NCBI RefSeq assembly: GCF_910594005.1
Contig: NC_057835.1
Coordinates: 46,338,001-46,402,000 of the forward strand
Length of the DNA stretch: 64,000 bases
Source of the DNA: Cervus elaphus
Lineage: Eukaryota; Chordata; Mammalia; Artiodactyla; Cervidae
Direction: 5' to 3'
The notes below the pieces were generated by a model. The model was not told the DNA's origin. It saw only the letters and a program-made list of their open reading frames with translations, and did not search any database. Below, piece after piece: positions 13,305 through 24,050 of the stretch (positions within the stretch are counted from its first letter, which is position 1; each line of letters begins with the position of its first letter). Both the position numbers and the translations under genes were made by a program.

Positions 13305-13742
13305 AGTTTGTTCAGTCACGAAGTTGTCCCCAACTCTTTGTGCCCCATTGGACCGCAGCACGCCAGGCCTCCCTGTCCCTCACCATCTCCCGGAGTTTGC
13401 TCAAACTTGTGTCTGTTTGAGTCAGTGATGCTATCTAACCATCTCATCCTCTGCTGCCCACTTCTCCTCTTGTCTTCAGTCTTTCGCAGCATCAGGATCT
13501 TTTCCAGTAAGTTGGCTTTTCACATCAGGTGGCCAGAGGACTGGAGCTTCAACTTCAGCATCAGTCCTTCCAATGAATATTCAGGGTTGATTTTCTTTAG
13601 GATTGACTGGTTTGATCTCCTTGCTGTTCAAGGGACCCCCAAGAGTTTTGAGAGTACCACAATCCGAAAGCATTGATTCTTAGTGTTCAGCCTTCTTTAT
13701 GGTCCAACTCTCACATTCATACATAACTATTGGAAAGACCTC
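13305..13742 (-). mobile_element. BovB/ART2A-type RTE LINE 3' fragment
   Basis: Read on the minus strand it matches the BovB pieces at 41.4 and 59.4 kb: CCAATAGTTATGTATG-like, ATAAAGAAGGCTGA, AAATCAACCCTGAATATTCA, TTGGAAGGACTGATGCTGAA, ACCTGATGTGAAAAGCC. It ends in a BovA-like GTCCCCAACTCTTTGTG segment. Frame is lost. Confidence 0.85.
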
Positions 13743-14067
13743 AGAAAGAATTTATTAGCCATCTAGTAAGGTTTTAGGTTGAGGTGAACATTCTGTATTA
13801 GTGACCATGTAGGATTAAAGATCACAAACTAAATCCTAATACTTCATAGATAGGGTAGGAGACAGGAAGTGTCCATTAAGAACTAGCTGAGGAAAGTCTT
13901 CAACAATTAACTATAGAATGTTATATAAATAGAAACACCCTATATTTACAAACCTACTTGGCAGAATTTTAAGAAATGCCCTGTACACACTTTAGAGTGA
14001 CTTTTTGAAAGATACTGGGAAGAGTAACATTGTTTGAATGATTTTCAATTTTTTTTGAAGTTTTTTT

Positions 14068-14147
14068 AGTATTTATTTTTGGCTATTCTGGGTCTCCCTT
14101 GCTGTGTGCAGGCTTTCTCTAGTTGCGGTGAGCTGGGGCTATTCTTT
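14068..14147 (-). mobile_element. CHR-family SINE fragment (body)
   Basis: TTTTTGGCTATTCTGGGTCT, GCAGGCTTTCTCTAGTTGCG and GAGCTGGGGCTATTC; the head is missing. Confidence 0.75.
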
Positions 14148-14297
14148 CATGTGGTTTGTGGATTTCTCATTGATTGTTGAAATACATTTAACTTACAAAG
14201 GAAAGCAGAGTCATTAGATTTCAATTAATTTGTGGTTTATGGATGTTTTAGTATTATTATATACCAGAAAATTGACAAAATTATTCTTTTCTTCCCC

Positions 14298-14414
14298 TTA
14301 TATTTTTGCTGTACCATGCAGCTTGTGGAATATTAGTTCTGTGACCAGGGATTGAACCCAGGCCATGGCAGTGAAAGGGCTGAGTTCTATCCACTGGTCT
14401 GCCAGGGAGCTCCC
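14298..14414 (-). mobile_element. CHR-family SINE fragment (head)
   Basis: GACCAGGGATTGAACCCAGG, then CTGGTCTGCCAGGGAGCTCCC. A separate antisense copy or a displaced piece of the fragment at 14068. Confidence 0.75.
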
Positions 14415-15049
14415 GAGATATGTGAAGTTAAAACTTAATAACAGGTTGCAAAGGTCAGACTATTCAAGCCAACAATTAACAGCACCTATTGAAAAAGCCT
14501 TTTAAAGTCATGCATTATGATAAATACTGGGAAAATAAAATCCTAGTTAGTATCCCTGCTATCAAGGAACAGGAAAGGATGAGTGTCTGTTTACTGTTCC
14601 TTCTTTACACATGAACTACTTGTTTATTCTCCTGACTTCCAACCCTTTTACTCTAGGGAGTAACTTCACATTCTACATTTAATGTTAGAGAAAATAAAAG
14701 CCAATAGACATGTAGTTTTTAAGTGTCTGTCCTCAAACCTCTCTGTGTATGTATACTGATTGTCTAATGCTTCTGGATCCCAGACTTTCTAAGAATCTTA
14801 CAAATTTGATAATTCCTTCTCTTTGCAATATTTCTCTTTGCAGTGTCCTCTCTTTTTCTTAATGACTTCTTCCTTTCAGCATTTAAACATGTTTTAATTT
14901 TCACCTTAAAAAACCCAAACTCTTAACCTGTATCTCACTCTATCCCTTTACAGCCAGATTTTTCATTGTCTGTCTTGTGTCTCTAATTCATCTTCTATTC
15001 ATAACACAAGAGTAGACTGTAGCAGTGGGATGATGCTAGATTCACAAAT

Positions 15050-15230
15050 TATTGTTGTTTAGTCACTAAGTCGTGAGTGACCGACTCTTTTGCTGTCCCA
15101 TGAACTGTAGCCTGCCAGACTTCTCTGTCTGTGGGATTTTCCAGGCAAGAATACTGGAGTGGATTGCCATTTCCTTCTCCAGGGAATCTTCCCAACCCAG
15201 GGATCAAACCTGAATCTCCTGCATTGGCAA
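15050..15230 (-). mobile_element. Bov-tA SINE
   Basis: Antisense: TAGTCACTAAGTCGTGAGTG, CCAGGCAAGAATACTGGAGT, AACCCAGGGATCAAACCTG, CTCCTGCATTGGCA. The last 20 bp of the head are missing. Confidence 0.88.
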
Positions 15231-15519
15231 AATAGGAACCTGAATATTAGGAAACTTGTATTGTAAATTAAAGAATTGTGAAGATTATCCTAAAAACTGG
15301 TCAACCATTGAAGATTTTTAAGTAAAGGAGCACCATAAAACTTGTGTTTTAGGAAGATCTTTCTGGCAATGTTGTGGGAAATGAAGAAAGTATTGTATCT
15401 TGGAGCAAGGAGACCAAGAAACTGTTGAAAAGAACTGTTGAAAGAAATCCAGGAGAGTAATGATGAGTTCCTGAATTAAGGCAGTGGTAGAAAAAGATAA
15501 AATAGATTCAAGGGAAATA

Positions 15520-15580
15520 ATTACATCTTCCTTTTACAAATGTAGGAATTAATCTTCTTTTACAAATCTAGTATTAATTG
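15520..15580. repeat. Imperfect ~27-bp tandem duplication
   Basis: Two neighbouring copies of TTCTTTTACAAATSTAG-type sequence (around 15526-15545 and 15552-15571) separated by a shared GGAATTAATC/TATTAATTGATC motif. Confidence 0.5.
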
Positions 15581-16020
15581 ATCTTTCCAATTCTGAACCA
15601 GTGCAGAAACAGTAATATTTTATACACCTAGCACTTAGTACTAGCAGCTGCAGCTATCTTTTGGATATCAGACACCATACTTGGCTTGCGTTAACTGATT
15701 AAATTTCTGTATCAGATCTATGATACAGGTGGATGCATATGAGGCTATTGAGGCATGTGGTCATACAGATGGAGCTAGGGTACCTAATTCACCTTGGCTC
15801 TGAGGCTCATTCTAATCCAGTGTGCTGTTACTCCTGTGGCTGAAAAACATGTCTTATGTATGCTTTTCTGCCTTGTAGTGTTAAGCACATAGTAGTTACT
15901 CAGTACTTGCAAATAGCCTCTATTTAGTCTGCATAAGAAACATTTCCAAGAAGAGAGGGGTGTTTTGGGTGGTGGCTGTGGTGTGGTTATAAATAACATA
16001 CTTCTATATCTCCTTTTCAG

Positions 16021-16119
16021 ATCTGGATGGTGCTCTACTCTCAGGGCCAGATTGTGATAGGAATGTCAGTGCAAATTTATTGACTGAAGCCAGCTCTGGT
16101 CAAGAAGGAGGTGATGCTG
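16021..16119 (+). CDS. ZBTB10: ZBTB10 coding exon B (linker)
   Basis: A small 99-nt exon. The acceptor is CTCCTTTTCAG| and the donor is GCTG|GTAGGT (GT at 16120-16121). Joined to exon A it completes the codon G|AT (Asp) of the sequence KEEPDLDGALLSGPD, which matches my recollection of ZBTB10. It encodes a polar, low-complexity linker rich in Gly, Ser, Asp and Ala with no recognisable fold. Both ends are in phase 1, so skipping this exon would keep the reading frame. It was too short and lacked a start codon, so it was found through splice signals and frame continuity. Confidence 0.9.
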
Positions 16120-17250
16120 GTAGGTACAGTAGAATTTTAGCAGGAGTACCTTTAAGAGGATTTGAAGTTTGGGAATGTGTATGTGTTTATCAAGGACCTG
16201 CAGCAGTTTCTTTTCCTTAAAGGAAAGTGTTAGGTATTAATATAAGCACTTTCAATCTGTGGCAGCTAATGTTGATTATAGAATTTAGAAGACTGGTAAA
16301 TATATGAATAGGTGTTTCTTTCTCTTTGAAGGAGACATGTTAAAGCTCTTAAATATCAAAAGCAATTAAGTTAATAGATTGTGGCTTCTAGCTAGTGTAT
16401 AGATGGTGTGAGAATGGTAATTATCAGAATGGTTGACTAGTGTATTTTAACTAACTTTGATGTAAAATAATAGTTTGGTTGTTGATGACTATAGGAAATA
16501 CCAATTCTAAATAGTGATATTTATAACTGCTTTGTGGAAAGTGTCCTGCACAAGAAGGCAAAGAATCCATGGGTATTCCAAAGAATAATATAGGTACATT
16601 AAAAAGGGAGAAAGCTTTCTTTATAGAATGTCATGCTAATAAATATAGAAGAATGATAAAATACATTTTTTTGCAACCTCCGGGGAAGTAGTTCAAAATC
16701 ATTATTAGATAGTGAGCCACTATTGCTAGGTTCATCCCGTGATGCCTTGGTGAAGGTTTGTAACAGTATATTATTCCATGGTCTCAGTATCATCTATCTT
16801 GATTATATCATTGATCCAAAAAAAGAGATATTTGCTTGGAGATAGTTGGAAAAGTGAATATGTAGTATGGTTTAAGTGATATTCCTAAAAAATTCTTGGA
16901 TGTGATAAAGGCACTATAGTTTATGTAAGAGAAAGTTCTAAAAGATACTGTGTTGAGGGGTAAAGTGATGAAGCAGGCAAGTTGTTTTCAAATAGTACAT
17001 AAAAGGTGTACATGTGCATCCATAGAGAGACAGCATTTGGCAAAACTAACATTTGTTGAAGAAAGTGATAAAATTTCTATAGCTTTAGAAGTCTTTTAAG
17101 CAATTGGGACAACAGTGGTGCTCCTTACAGAAAGCTCTCAGGGGCTTTTGAATGTGCAGTGTGCACGGACCAAAATTAAGCTATAATTCTGAAGAAACTG
17201 CCTTAAGGTGGTTTCTCTTAACTGTTGAAAGAAGTTATAAAAAAAAGTCT

Positions 17251-17500
17251 GTTGTTTTTTTTTTTTTTTAATTGGCTGCTCTGGGCCTTCTTTCCTGGGC
17301 ACGGGCTTTCTCTAGCTGCTGAGAGTGGGGGCTTCTCATTTTCGTGGCTTCTCTCGTTAGGGAGCAGAGGCTCTGGGTGCATGCTGTGGTGCAGGGGCTT
17401 AGCTGCCCCGAGGCATGTGGGGTCTTCTCAGATGAGGGGTCAAACCTGTGTCCCCTGCATTGGCAGGCGGATTCTTAACCAGTGAATCACTGGGGAAGTC
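17251..17500 (-). mobile_element. CHR-2-type SINE, near full length
   Basis: Poly(T) at 17255-17269 (the element's A tail), TTGGCTGCTCTGGGCCTTCT, GCATTGGCAGGCGGATTCTT and a degraded head AATCACTGGGGAAGTC. Confidence 0.87.
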
Positions 17501-18377
17501 ACTGAATGGTGTATGTCTTGGACATTAAGAAACACGGAGATGAGTACACAAGCACAGTCCTTGCTCTTAGAGCTTACTTTGTTTTGCTCTGATTTGGACA
17601 AGATCTCTGAGTCATAAAACTCACAGCTTTATTTAGAAGTGTGAAACTGAAAATTGATTAACCTTCACAGGCTACTACTCCTAACCTTCCTCCTCCTCAC
17701 ACACACAAATGTGGTGTCTCACTTTACCCCAAAGCAGTGTTACATTATAATTAAAATATGTAATTGTGGGTTCAGAGGACTTTCCTAACATTAAAAAACA
17801 GTAAGTGAAAGTAGTCCCGGTACAAAACAGTTTACAGTAGTAGTAATGAATCACAATTTTTAAATACATTAGAGATTTTTTTGTATTGTGGATATTAATA
17901 CTTTCACTTTTTCCTTAAGAGGGAAATCTTTAAATTCTTTTAATTTTTATAAAAGGCAATGTATTTGGCAAATAGATATAGAAAATTGTATTTTCTATAT
18001 TTTCTATAAATTCTTAGAAAACCCATTTGGCAGGCATTCTTTTATAAAATTGTGTGTATGGGAGAAAAATTGCTAAATTCCTACACAAGTGTGCTATGCA
18101 TATATCCTAGAAGGAGTGTTCAGGCAGAGGACGGAGTAAGTGCAAAGTGCAAAGGCTTTGAAGTAGTAGCCATTTTACCAACGTGGAATAACACAGAGGC
18201 TAGTGTGGTTGGAATAGAATAACCAAGGGAGTAGTTTGGAAGCAAGGGCTAGATCAGTTAAGGCTTTGTAGTATATTGGTAGTCTTTGGCTTGTACTGTG
18301 AGTAAGATTGTTAGTCTTAGCAGACTTTTTAGTTGGAGTAGTATCTGGTTCTGATTTAAAGTTTGGTTGTTTTTTTT

Positions 18378-18450
18378 TTTACTTTTTTAAAAATTTTTTT
18401 CATTTATTTTTATTAGTTGGAGGCTAATTACTTTACAATATTGTAGTTTA
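18378..18450 (-). mobile_element. Severely 5'-truncated L1 3' end
   Basis: CATTTATTTTTATTAGTTGG, then CTAATTACTTTACAATATTG: antisense copy of the ruminant L1 3' terminus, also seen at 46372 (-) and at the end of the L1 at 59030 (+). Only about 70 bp long. Confidence 0.75.
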
Positions 18451-19190
18451 AAAAATCTGACTGCTGTGTTGAGAATGAGCTCTCTAGGAATGCACCACAG
18501 TGTGAGCTTGGAGACAAACTGATGGCTATTGAAACTAATCCGGAGGCAACAATTGATAATGAGTTAGGATAGGGTGGCAGTAGTTAATGGGGAATTCTGG
18601 ATATGTTTACATTGCCAAAGGAGTACTTTCCAAATTTTTATTTAAGGATGAAGTTAGATTTTGGTAAACTCCCAAATTCATTGTTACCTTGCCCTCCAAC
18701 GTGTTTGAAACAACAAACGGGTCTAATAATATAAGAATTTAACTTTCATAATTACCCTATGTTTATACTCATCATCCTTAGCCCACCTTTTCTGTACTGA
18801 TAGAAGACTATCCCATCCCACAGCTGGACTTCAGGGTGGTATAAGTCTTCAGTGGGAGAAACAGCAACAAGTAAAAGGGTAGTTTCATGTAGTCTCAACA
18901 TACCATTAAATGGTATTTTTACTCTACTGAATTTTTTTTTCCTGTGTTTAAATTGTATTTTAAACTTTAGTTTGTTATTTATTCTAATACCAGGATATTG
19001 TAAATTAGGATAATAAGGTATGAGGCCATCTCAGTTTTAAACTAAAATAGTTTTTAATATATCTATTTTATATTAGGCTGTTGCTCATATCATGATGCTC
19101 ATAAAATAGTTTTATATCCATCTTTTTAATTCCAGTAAGAGTCATCTTAATTACCATCATTATATCAAAATCACTTTTTAATTGTATTAG

Positions 19191-19367
19191 GTCCTTCACA
19201 TGATTTCAAGTATGGCCTGATGCCTGGCCCTTCTAGCGATTTCAAGTATGGATTGATACCAGGTACTTCAAACGATTACAAGTATGGATTGATACCAGGT
19301 GCTTCTAACGATTTCAAGTATGGATTATTGCCTGAATCTTGGCCAAAACAAGAAACTTGGGAAAATG
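19191..19367 (+). CDS. ZBTB10: ZBTB10 coding exon C (12-residue tandem repeat)
   Basis: A 177-nt exon. The acceptor is TTGTATTAG|. The donor is AATG|GCAAGTATT, a GC rather than GT donor. Joining to exon D gives GAA AAT G|GT GAA (Glu-Asn-Gly-Glu), the expected sequence. The nearest GT (19372-19373) would put a TGA stop right after the junction, which argues against it. The exon encodes four tandem copies of a 12-residue unit, D(F/Y)KYGL(M/I/L)PGxS(S/N), at 19202-19237, 19238-19273, 19274-19309 and a partial fourth at 19310-19345, then a Trp-containing tail (PESWPKQETWENG). I know of no assigned function for the repeat. The length is a multiple of three, so skipping keeps frame. Confidence 0.92.
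19202..19345 (+). repeat. 36-bp coding tandem repeat in ZBTB10 exon C (about four units)
   Basis: Units of 36 bp start at 19202, 19238, 19274 and 19310. Units 2, 3 and 4 are closest to one another. The first differs at several third positions, and the last diverges after its seventh codon. The pattern fits internal duplication of a 12-codon unit kept under protein-level constraint. Confidence 0.9.
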
Positions 19368-19568
19368 GCAAGTATTAGTCAAAACATCTACAGAGCTCTT
19401 AATACTGTTTTTATCAATTAATTAAAAGCTTCCACATTCTGGGTTTTAAAAAACTCAGATGGTAGTAGCCATACAATAATCCCTATTCTCAGGAATAGGC
19501 AAGCTTTTGACGAGTTTTGTATAATGTATAATAATGAGTGCTTTTTTTGTTGTTTTTAATTCTCAAAG
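19368..19568 (+). other. Probable GC-AG intron between ZBTB10 exons C and D
   Basis: A 201-nt intron beginning GCAAGT and ending CAAAG. Positions +3 to +6 (AAGT) fit the U2 donor consensus, as is typical of the GC-AG class. Retention would give a TAG stop five codons in (GGC AAG TAT TAG). Confidence 0.85.
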
Positions 19569-19741
19569 GTGAATCATCTCTAATCATGAACAAGTTAAAA
19601 TGCCCTCATTGTAGCTATGTAGCCAAATACAGACGAACACTAAAAAGGCATTTGCTCATTCATACGGGAGTCAGATCATTTAGCTGTGATATTTGTGGAA
19701 AACTGTTTACTCGAAGAGAACATGTAAAAAGACATTCCCTG
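19569..19741 (+). CDS. ZBTB10: ZBTB10 coding exon D (C2H2 zinc fingers 1 and 2)
   Basis: The acceptor is TTCTCAAAG| and the donor is CCCTG|GTAAGT (GT at 19742-19743). Length is 173 nt. Finger 1 is CPHC-x12-H-x3-H (KCPHCSYVAKY...HLLIH), followed by a near-consensus TGVRSF linker. Finger 2 is CDIC-x12-H-x3-H; its last histidine is encoded by the first bases of exon E, so the finger is split by the final intron. These fingers are the sequence-specific DNA-binding part of the protein; published work describes binding to GC-rich Sp sites. Confidence 0.95.
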
Positions 19742-19979
19742 GTAAGTAACTTTAAGTGATCATTGAGATAAACTGTGTTTAAGGTATTTTAACACTATTA
19801 CCTGCAAATTTTTGCTTTAAACAATGAATGTTATTTGTGAAACCAGTACTGAACTTCATACAGAAAGATAATAGTATATTTACGCTTTGTTAGATGGGAG
19901 GTTTAATTTGAGTGGTTCAAATGTATTATATTGTCTATACTGTCCTGACATTGGATTTTTTTTTCACCTTTTCAATTAG
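19742..19979 (+). other. ZBTB10 last intron (splits finger 2)
   Basis: A 238-nt GT-AG intron in phase 0, donor GTAAGT, acceptor with a T-rich tract (GATTTTTTTTTCACCTTTTCAATTAG). It falls between the two zinc-ligand histidines of finger 2. Confidence 0.9.
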
Positions 19980-20285
19980 GTGCATAAAAAGGATAAAAAA
20001 TACAAATGTATGGTGTGTAAGAAGATCTTCATGTTAGCAGCCAGTGTTGGAATAAGACATGGATCTCGGCGCTATGGTGTTTGTGTAGACTGTGCAGATA
20101 AGTCACAACCAGGAGGACAAGAAGGTGTAGATCAGGGACAGGATACAGATTTCCCTCGGGATGAAGAATATGAGGGGAATGGTGGAGGAGAAGCTGATGA
20201 AGAGCTGGTTGATGATGGAGAAGATCAGAATGATGCATCTCGATGGGATGAATCAGGAGATGTTTGTATGTCTCTTGATGACTAA
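19980..20285 (+). CDS. ZBTB10: ZBTB10 last coding exon E (end of finger 2, Cys-rich module, acidic tail)
   Basis: The acceptor is TTTTCAATTAG|. The first codons, GTG CAT, finish finger 2 (HSLVH). A third module follows, KYKCMVC...GIRHGSRRYGVCVDC. It has CxxC at both ends and only one clear histidine (C-x2-C-x13-H-x7-C-x2-C), so it is not a canonical C2H2 finger. A strongly acidic C-terminus follows (repeated DEE, EADEELVDDGED) and ends in MSLDD. The stop is TAA at 20283-20285. Such acidic tails are often interaction surfaces, but no partner can be read from the sequence. Confidence 0.95.
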   Translation: MHKKDKKYKCMVCKKIFMLAASVGIRHGSRRYGVCVDCADKSQPGGQEGVDQGQDTDFPRDEEYEGNGGGEADEELVDDGEDQNDASRWDESGDVCMSLDD

Positions 20286-20401
20286 CTGACCTGCTCTACT
20301 CCTCAAGGATGCTGCATTTGGACATAATATGAATCAACAGTTTGGATTGTTGAACTTGAAGGCTTGCAAAATATGGTACATGCTGGATGGTAGTTACATT
20401 G

Positions 20402-20408
20402 CTGTGAA
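20402..20408 (+). promoter_or_regulatory. Candidate miR-27 seed site in ZBTB10 3' UTR
   Basis: CTGTGAA is a 7mer-A1 match to the miR-27a/b seed, about 120 nt after the stop. ZBTB10 is a published miR-27a target, which raises the prior. A 7-base match occurs often by chance, and I cannot check conservation here. Confidence 0.35.
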
Positions 20409-23400
20409 AACTGTAGGGTCAAAGCCTTATAGCAAAAAAAAATTTTTTTTTATATTTGCACAGGACTGTACAGCAAACAACCTTGTGGGTGAATCACATG
20501 GAGTTCACACATCTTCAGTCAGTTATCAGAGTAAAAGTATTTTTTATTTATAGGGTATACAGTAAGTATTTGGATCCTCTGAAAATATAGTACCTGTCCT
20601 TAAAAAGCTTACATTCATGTGCCACTTTAACATGAATGAAGAAAATTCGTTTATTAAGAGTACAGTGACAGCTGACCTAATTACTCTGTCCATCAAACCA
20701 CTCAGGCTAGTTTGTACTAGTAGAGTTTTGTTTCTATTTTTATTTTTATTAATTTTATTTTTTTTAATACAGATTTTCAGTGAGGGGCCTTTTCAACCCC
20801 ATTGGTTCTACTTTTCTGTATTTTTCACTTTATTTTGCTTCATAACTTAAACCAAGTCTCTTCTAGTCTTAGGTATTATTTCTCAATTTGTGCTGATGGG
20901 CATGTTTATAAGAACTGGAGAGGTAATTTATTGGAATGAACTAACTGACTTCCTCCATTCCCCCTTTCCTTTCTGACATGAATTTTACTACTTTACAAAT
21001 GAAGAATGATGTTGCAAAGTACCATGGCGAGGTTGACAAATACCACTAAAATGATTATGATTTAAAAGTAACTTTCTTCTGCTGCTCTAATCTGATAAAT
21101 GGTTACTATATGACGTTTTCTGACAAGGCATTTGGTTTTGGGTATCTGTTACTTTGGCACTACTCCTGTTTGCTTCTTTTTATTTTTGCCAGTGTACTAT
21201 ACCTCAGTCCTATTTCAAAAGACAGAAGTCTAATTGAAAGAAAAGTCATAGAAATAATAAGTAAAATGATTTGTTTTATAATTTATCCTCCATGTCCAGT
21301 TTGGTTAGCTTGTTATGCAATATAAGTGAAATATCAGGTTTTTATTCCTGTGCCCTTTTATCATTAAAATGAACACAAAAAGCGCGTTCTCTTTTGTTTC
21401 ATACTTATGGGGTATTCAGGGTTTGAAATTATGATAGATAACTAATTTATTTTTCAATTCCTTGAAATCACTACATCTTGATATATATATATAGTCTTTT
21501 TAGTAGTCACCATGATTCAACAAATCTGAAAAAGTCTTACAAATAAAATATTACGAGGCTTTACAATTTATTATTCTGTTCACTAAATTCTTCAGGATAC
21601 AAGGGATGATGTATTAAGTTGAAATCACCAGATTTATTTAGTCTGACAGATGAATTAACTGATTGACTCACAGCAGCATTTCACATAATTGATATGAATA
21701 TGCACAATGTTTATCAGGAACATACTGTATATTATATAAGATTGAGGGATATCATATTTTCAGCTTTCTTTTAAATAGAAATTGAGTATATTTTCCTATT
21801 TTATATCAGGTAACTAAATTATGCTAGTCGTCTGGAAAAAGTACACTTTGACAGACATAATCCTTTTGGTGCTCTATCTGATCAAAGTTGAAAAGACTGG
21901 GTTTTTTAAGAGACAGACTTTAACTGTCTCTGATTTCAGTAGAAAGATGGTTTAACATTAGACATTGATGCTTCTGCTTGGATAAATCAAAGATAGAGTA
22001 CAGTTACATGATGAGATGCATCATTTGTCACCTATACTTCATCATAGTTTCTATAAAACTGAAAAACTGACATGAATAGTTTTGGTTTGGTTTTTGTTTA
22101 AGACTGAAGAGTACATCTTTTTCTCAGTGTTCTGGACAAATGAGTAAAATGTAATTCTCGTGGGGTCCAAAGTAGACGTTAGTTGGGCAAAGATACTATG
22201 AATGGAAAAGTATTTTAAACGTAAAATGTTCTGCTTTGTGAATATGTAAGTATAGTATAAAGATTTCTTTCATCCCATTTATCCCTCTCCTTTAAAATAA
22301 ACCATAGTTTACAATTGGTAGATCTGTCTATATATAAATATATATTAAAGAGAAAAGATATATATCTGAAAATCACCTAAATCTGCTTTATTAGACTACA
22401 GTTCACTTATTGCATAGAAACTGGACTTGGCTTTACATTCTTAATGTACTTTTACTTTTCCTTAAGATATGAACTTACTCTCTTTAAACTGAATTTTCTT
22501 TACTACTTAAATTGTTTATGTATATCTGGTAAATTATGACCAAATTTTTGTTAGATTGCATACAGTAAATTGAAAATACACACTTGGTACACTACGGATT
22601 GTTGTGCTTTTGTTTTGGTTTTAGTTGGAAACAAGGTTTGATGTAGATGGCTTGTTACTGTTAATTTAAAATATTCTATAATTATTGTCCATTACCTTCT
22701 GTGTTGTGTTGTGACAGATTTGGCTATATTTTTAGTCAACTGAAATAATGATACTTTAAGAATTTGATTTTAGAAAGGTAATCCAAAGGAAAAATGTTTA
22801 TACTCTTGAATATATTAGCCTCAGCCTATATAAAAATTTCTTCTTTTAAAGTAAACATTTTACCAGAAACAGAATTGACAGATTTTTCTACTTGCTGACT
22901 GCCTAACTTATTTTGTTTCGTGATCTTGAAGGGACTGCCTTTTCCCTTCTAGGTCTTTTTTAAAAAAAATAGTTTAGTACTAAGGTATACTACTGGATGT
23001 TTCTATTTTTTTAAGTATATTCTTTTTCTGACTTACAGTACAATTTCAGGAAGTTGATAGATACTAAGAACTCATGATTGGTCTCAGAGAAGTAACAGTG
23101 GAATACTCATAATTTTGTCCGTGGTGCCCTGGCGGAATTATGTGTTACACACTTGCTGAATTTTTCTCTTGTAACTTATATTTTAAATGAAAAATATTTT
23201 AGATCTTTTATTTAATGAAGGGGGAGAGTATAAACTGTTTATTTCCTATTCATTTTGTAGTAACAGACCCTCTCATATAAATCAAGAAATCATGTATTAT
23301 TTCTTAGGAGTTTCAGAGGCAGTTACTTCCATACAGCCCCTGCTTTTTCATTGTTATTGGCCCTTATTTTTCACATTCACTAGATATTTTGCTAAATTTC

Positions 23401-23874
23401 AGCACCCTCGCAATTAAGAGCTAAAAAAGAAAAGCATTATAAGGGAAAGCAGAACAGTAATGAATAGTTTTGAAATTTGGGGGAAAGCATGAGCTGGTTT
23501 TTTGGTAGAGCCATCCTGCTGAAGAAGAGATGAAGAAGTCTATTCATATATGTAAAGCACTTAGAACACTGCCAGGTGCATAATAGTGACATGACACATC
23601 TTAGTTGTTTAAATAATACATGGGAACCAAGGGGGAAAGGGGTGGAGGAATAGAGAACGGGAATGAAAAAATTGGGACTTAGAAATTTGTATTAATACAA
23701 TGTTTTATAAAAGGCCTGAAGATGACTAGTATAATATTGGGGAAAGTCTGATGGAAGAAGGGTCTTAAAAACCATAAAATTTAAAACCAGTAAGCTTTAT
23801 TTACATTTTTAGGGTGTTGTCAGCATAGGATGAAAGTTATTTTTCTGAATAATTCCAAAAGCTAGCTTTTTTTT

Positions 23875-24050
23875 AGTGCCTGCACATGCCATTGCGCTTT
23901 ACCTTATCAAATCCCCTATAAGTAGGTGCTATTGTCTCCATTTTATAGACAAGGAAAGGCTCCATGAAATTGCCTAATTGAACTAATGTAACAGTCACTA
24001 CAAGGTAGAGCTGGGTTTTGACCAGGTCTGATTCTGAAGCCCATGCTCTT
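23875..24050 (-). repeat. MIR SINE remnant inside the probable 3' UTR
   Basis: CTATAAGTAGGTGCTATTGTCTCCATTTTATAGACAAGGAAA, then ACAAGGTAGAGCTGGGTTTTGACC: the antisense MIR order. Ancient, so it could predate or be part of the UTR. Confidence 0.6.

Larger units (their letters stand above)
5018..16020 (+). other. ZBTB10 intron between exons A and B (11 kb)
   Basis: A GT-AG intron of 11,003 nt. 5018-8976 lacks ruminant SINEs apart from an old MER5A-like piece; 8977-15230 is interrupted by CHR, BovB and Bov-tA elements listed separately. I see no in-frame alternative exon with good splice sites. Confidence 0.85.
16120..19190 (+). other. ZBTB10 intron between exons B and C
   Basis: A GT-AG intron of 3071 nt in phase 1. 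Apart from the CHR and L1 pieces at 17251 and 18378 I recognise nothing in it. Confidence 0.88.

Noticed and set aside
13308..13676. 122-residue open frame on the plus strand
   Set aside because: Antisense of a BovB/ART2A fragment, as shown by matching frames at 41383-41592 and 59560-59793.
20029..20238. 69-residue minus-strand frame opposite the last exon
   Set aside because: Shadow of the ZBTB10 acidic coding region.
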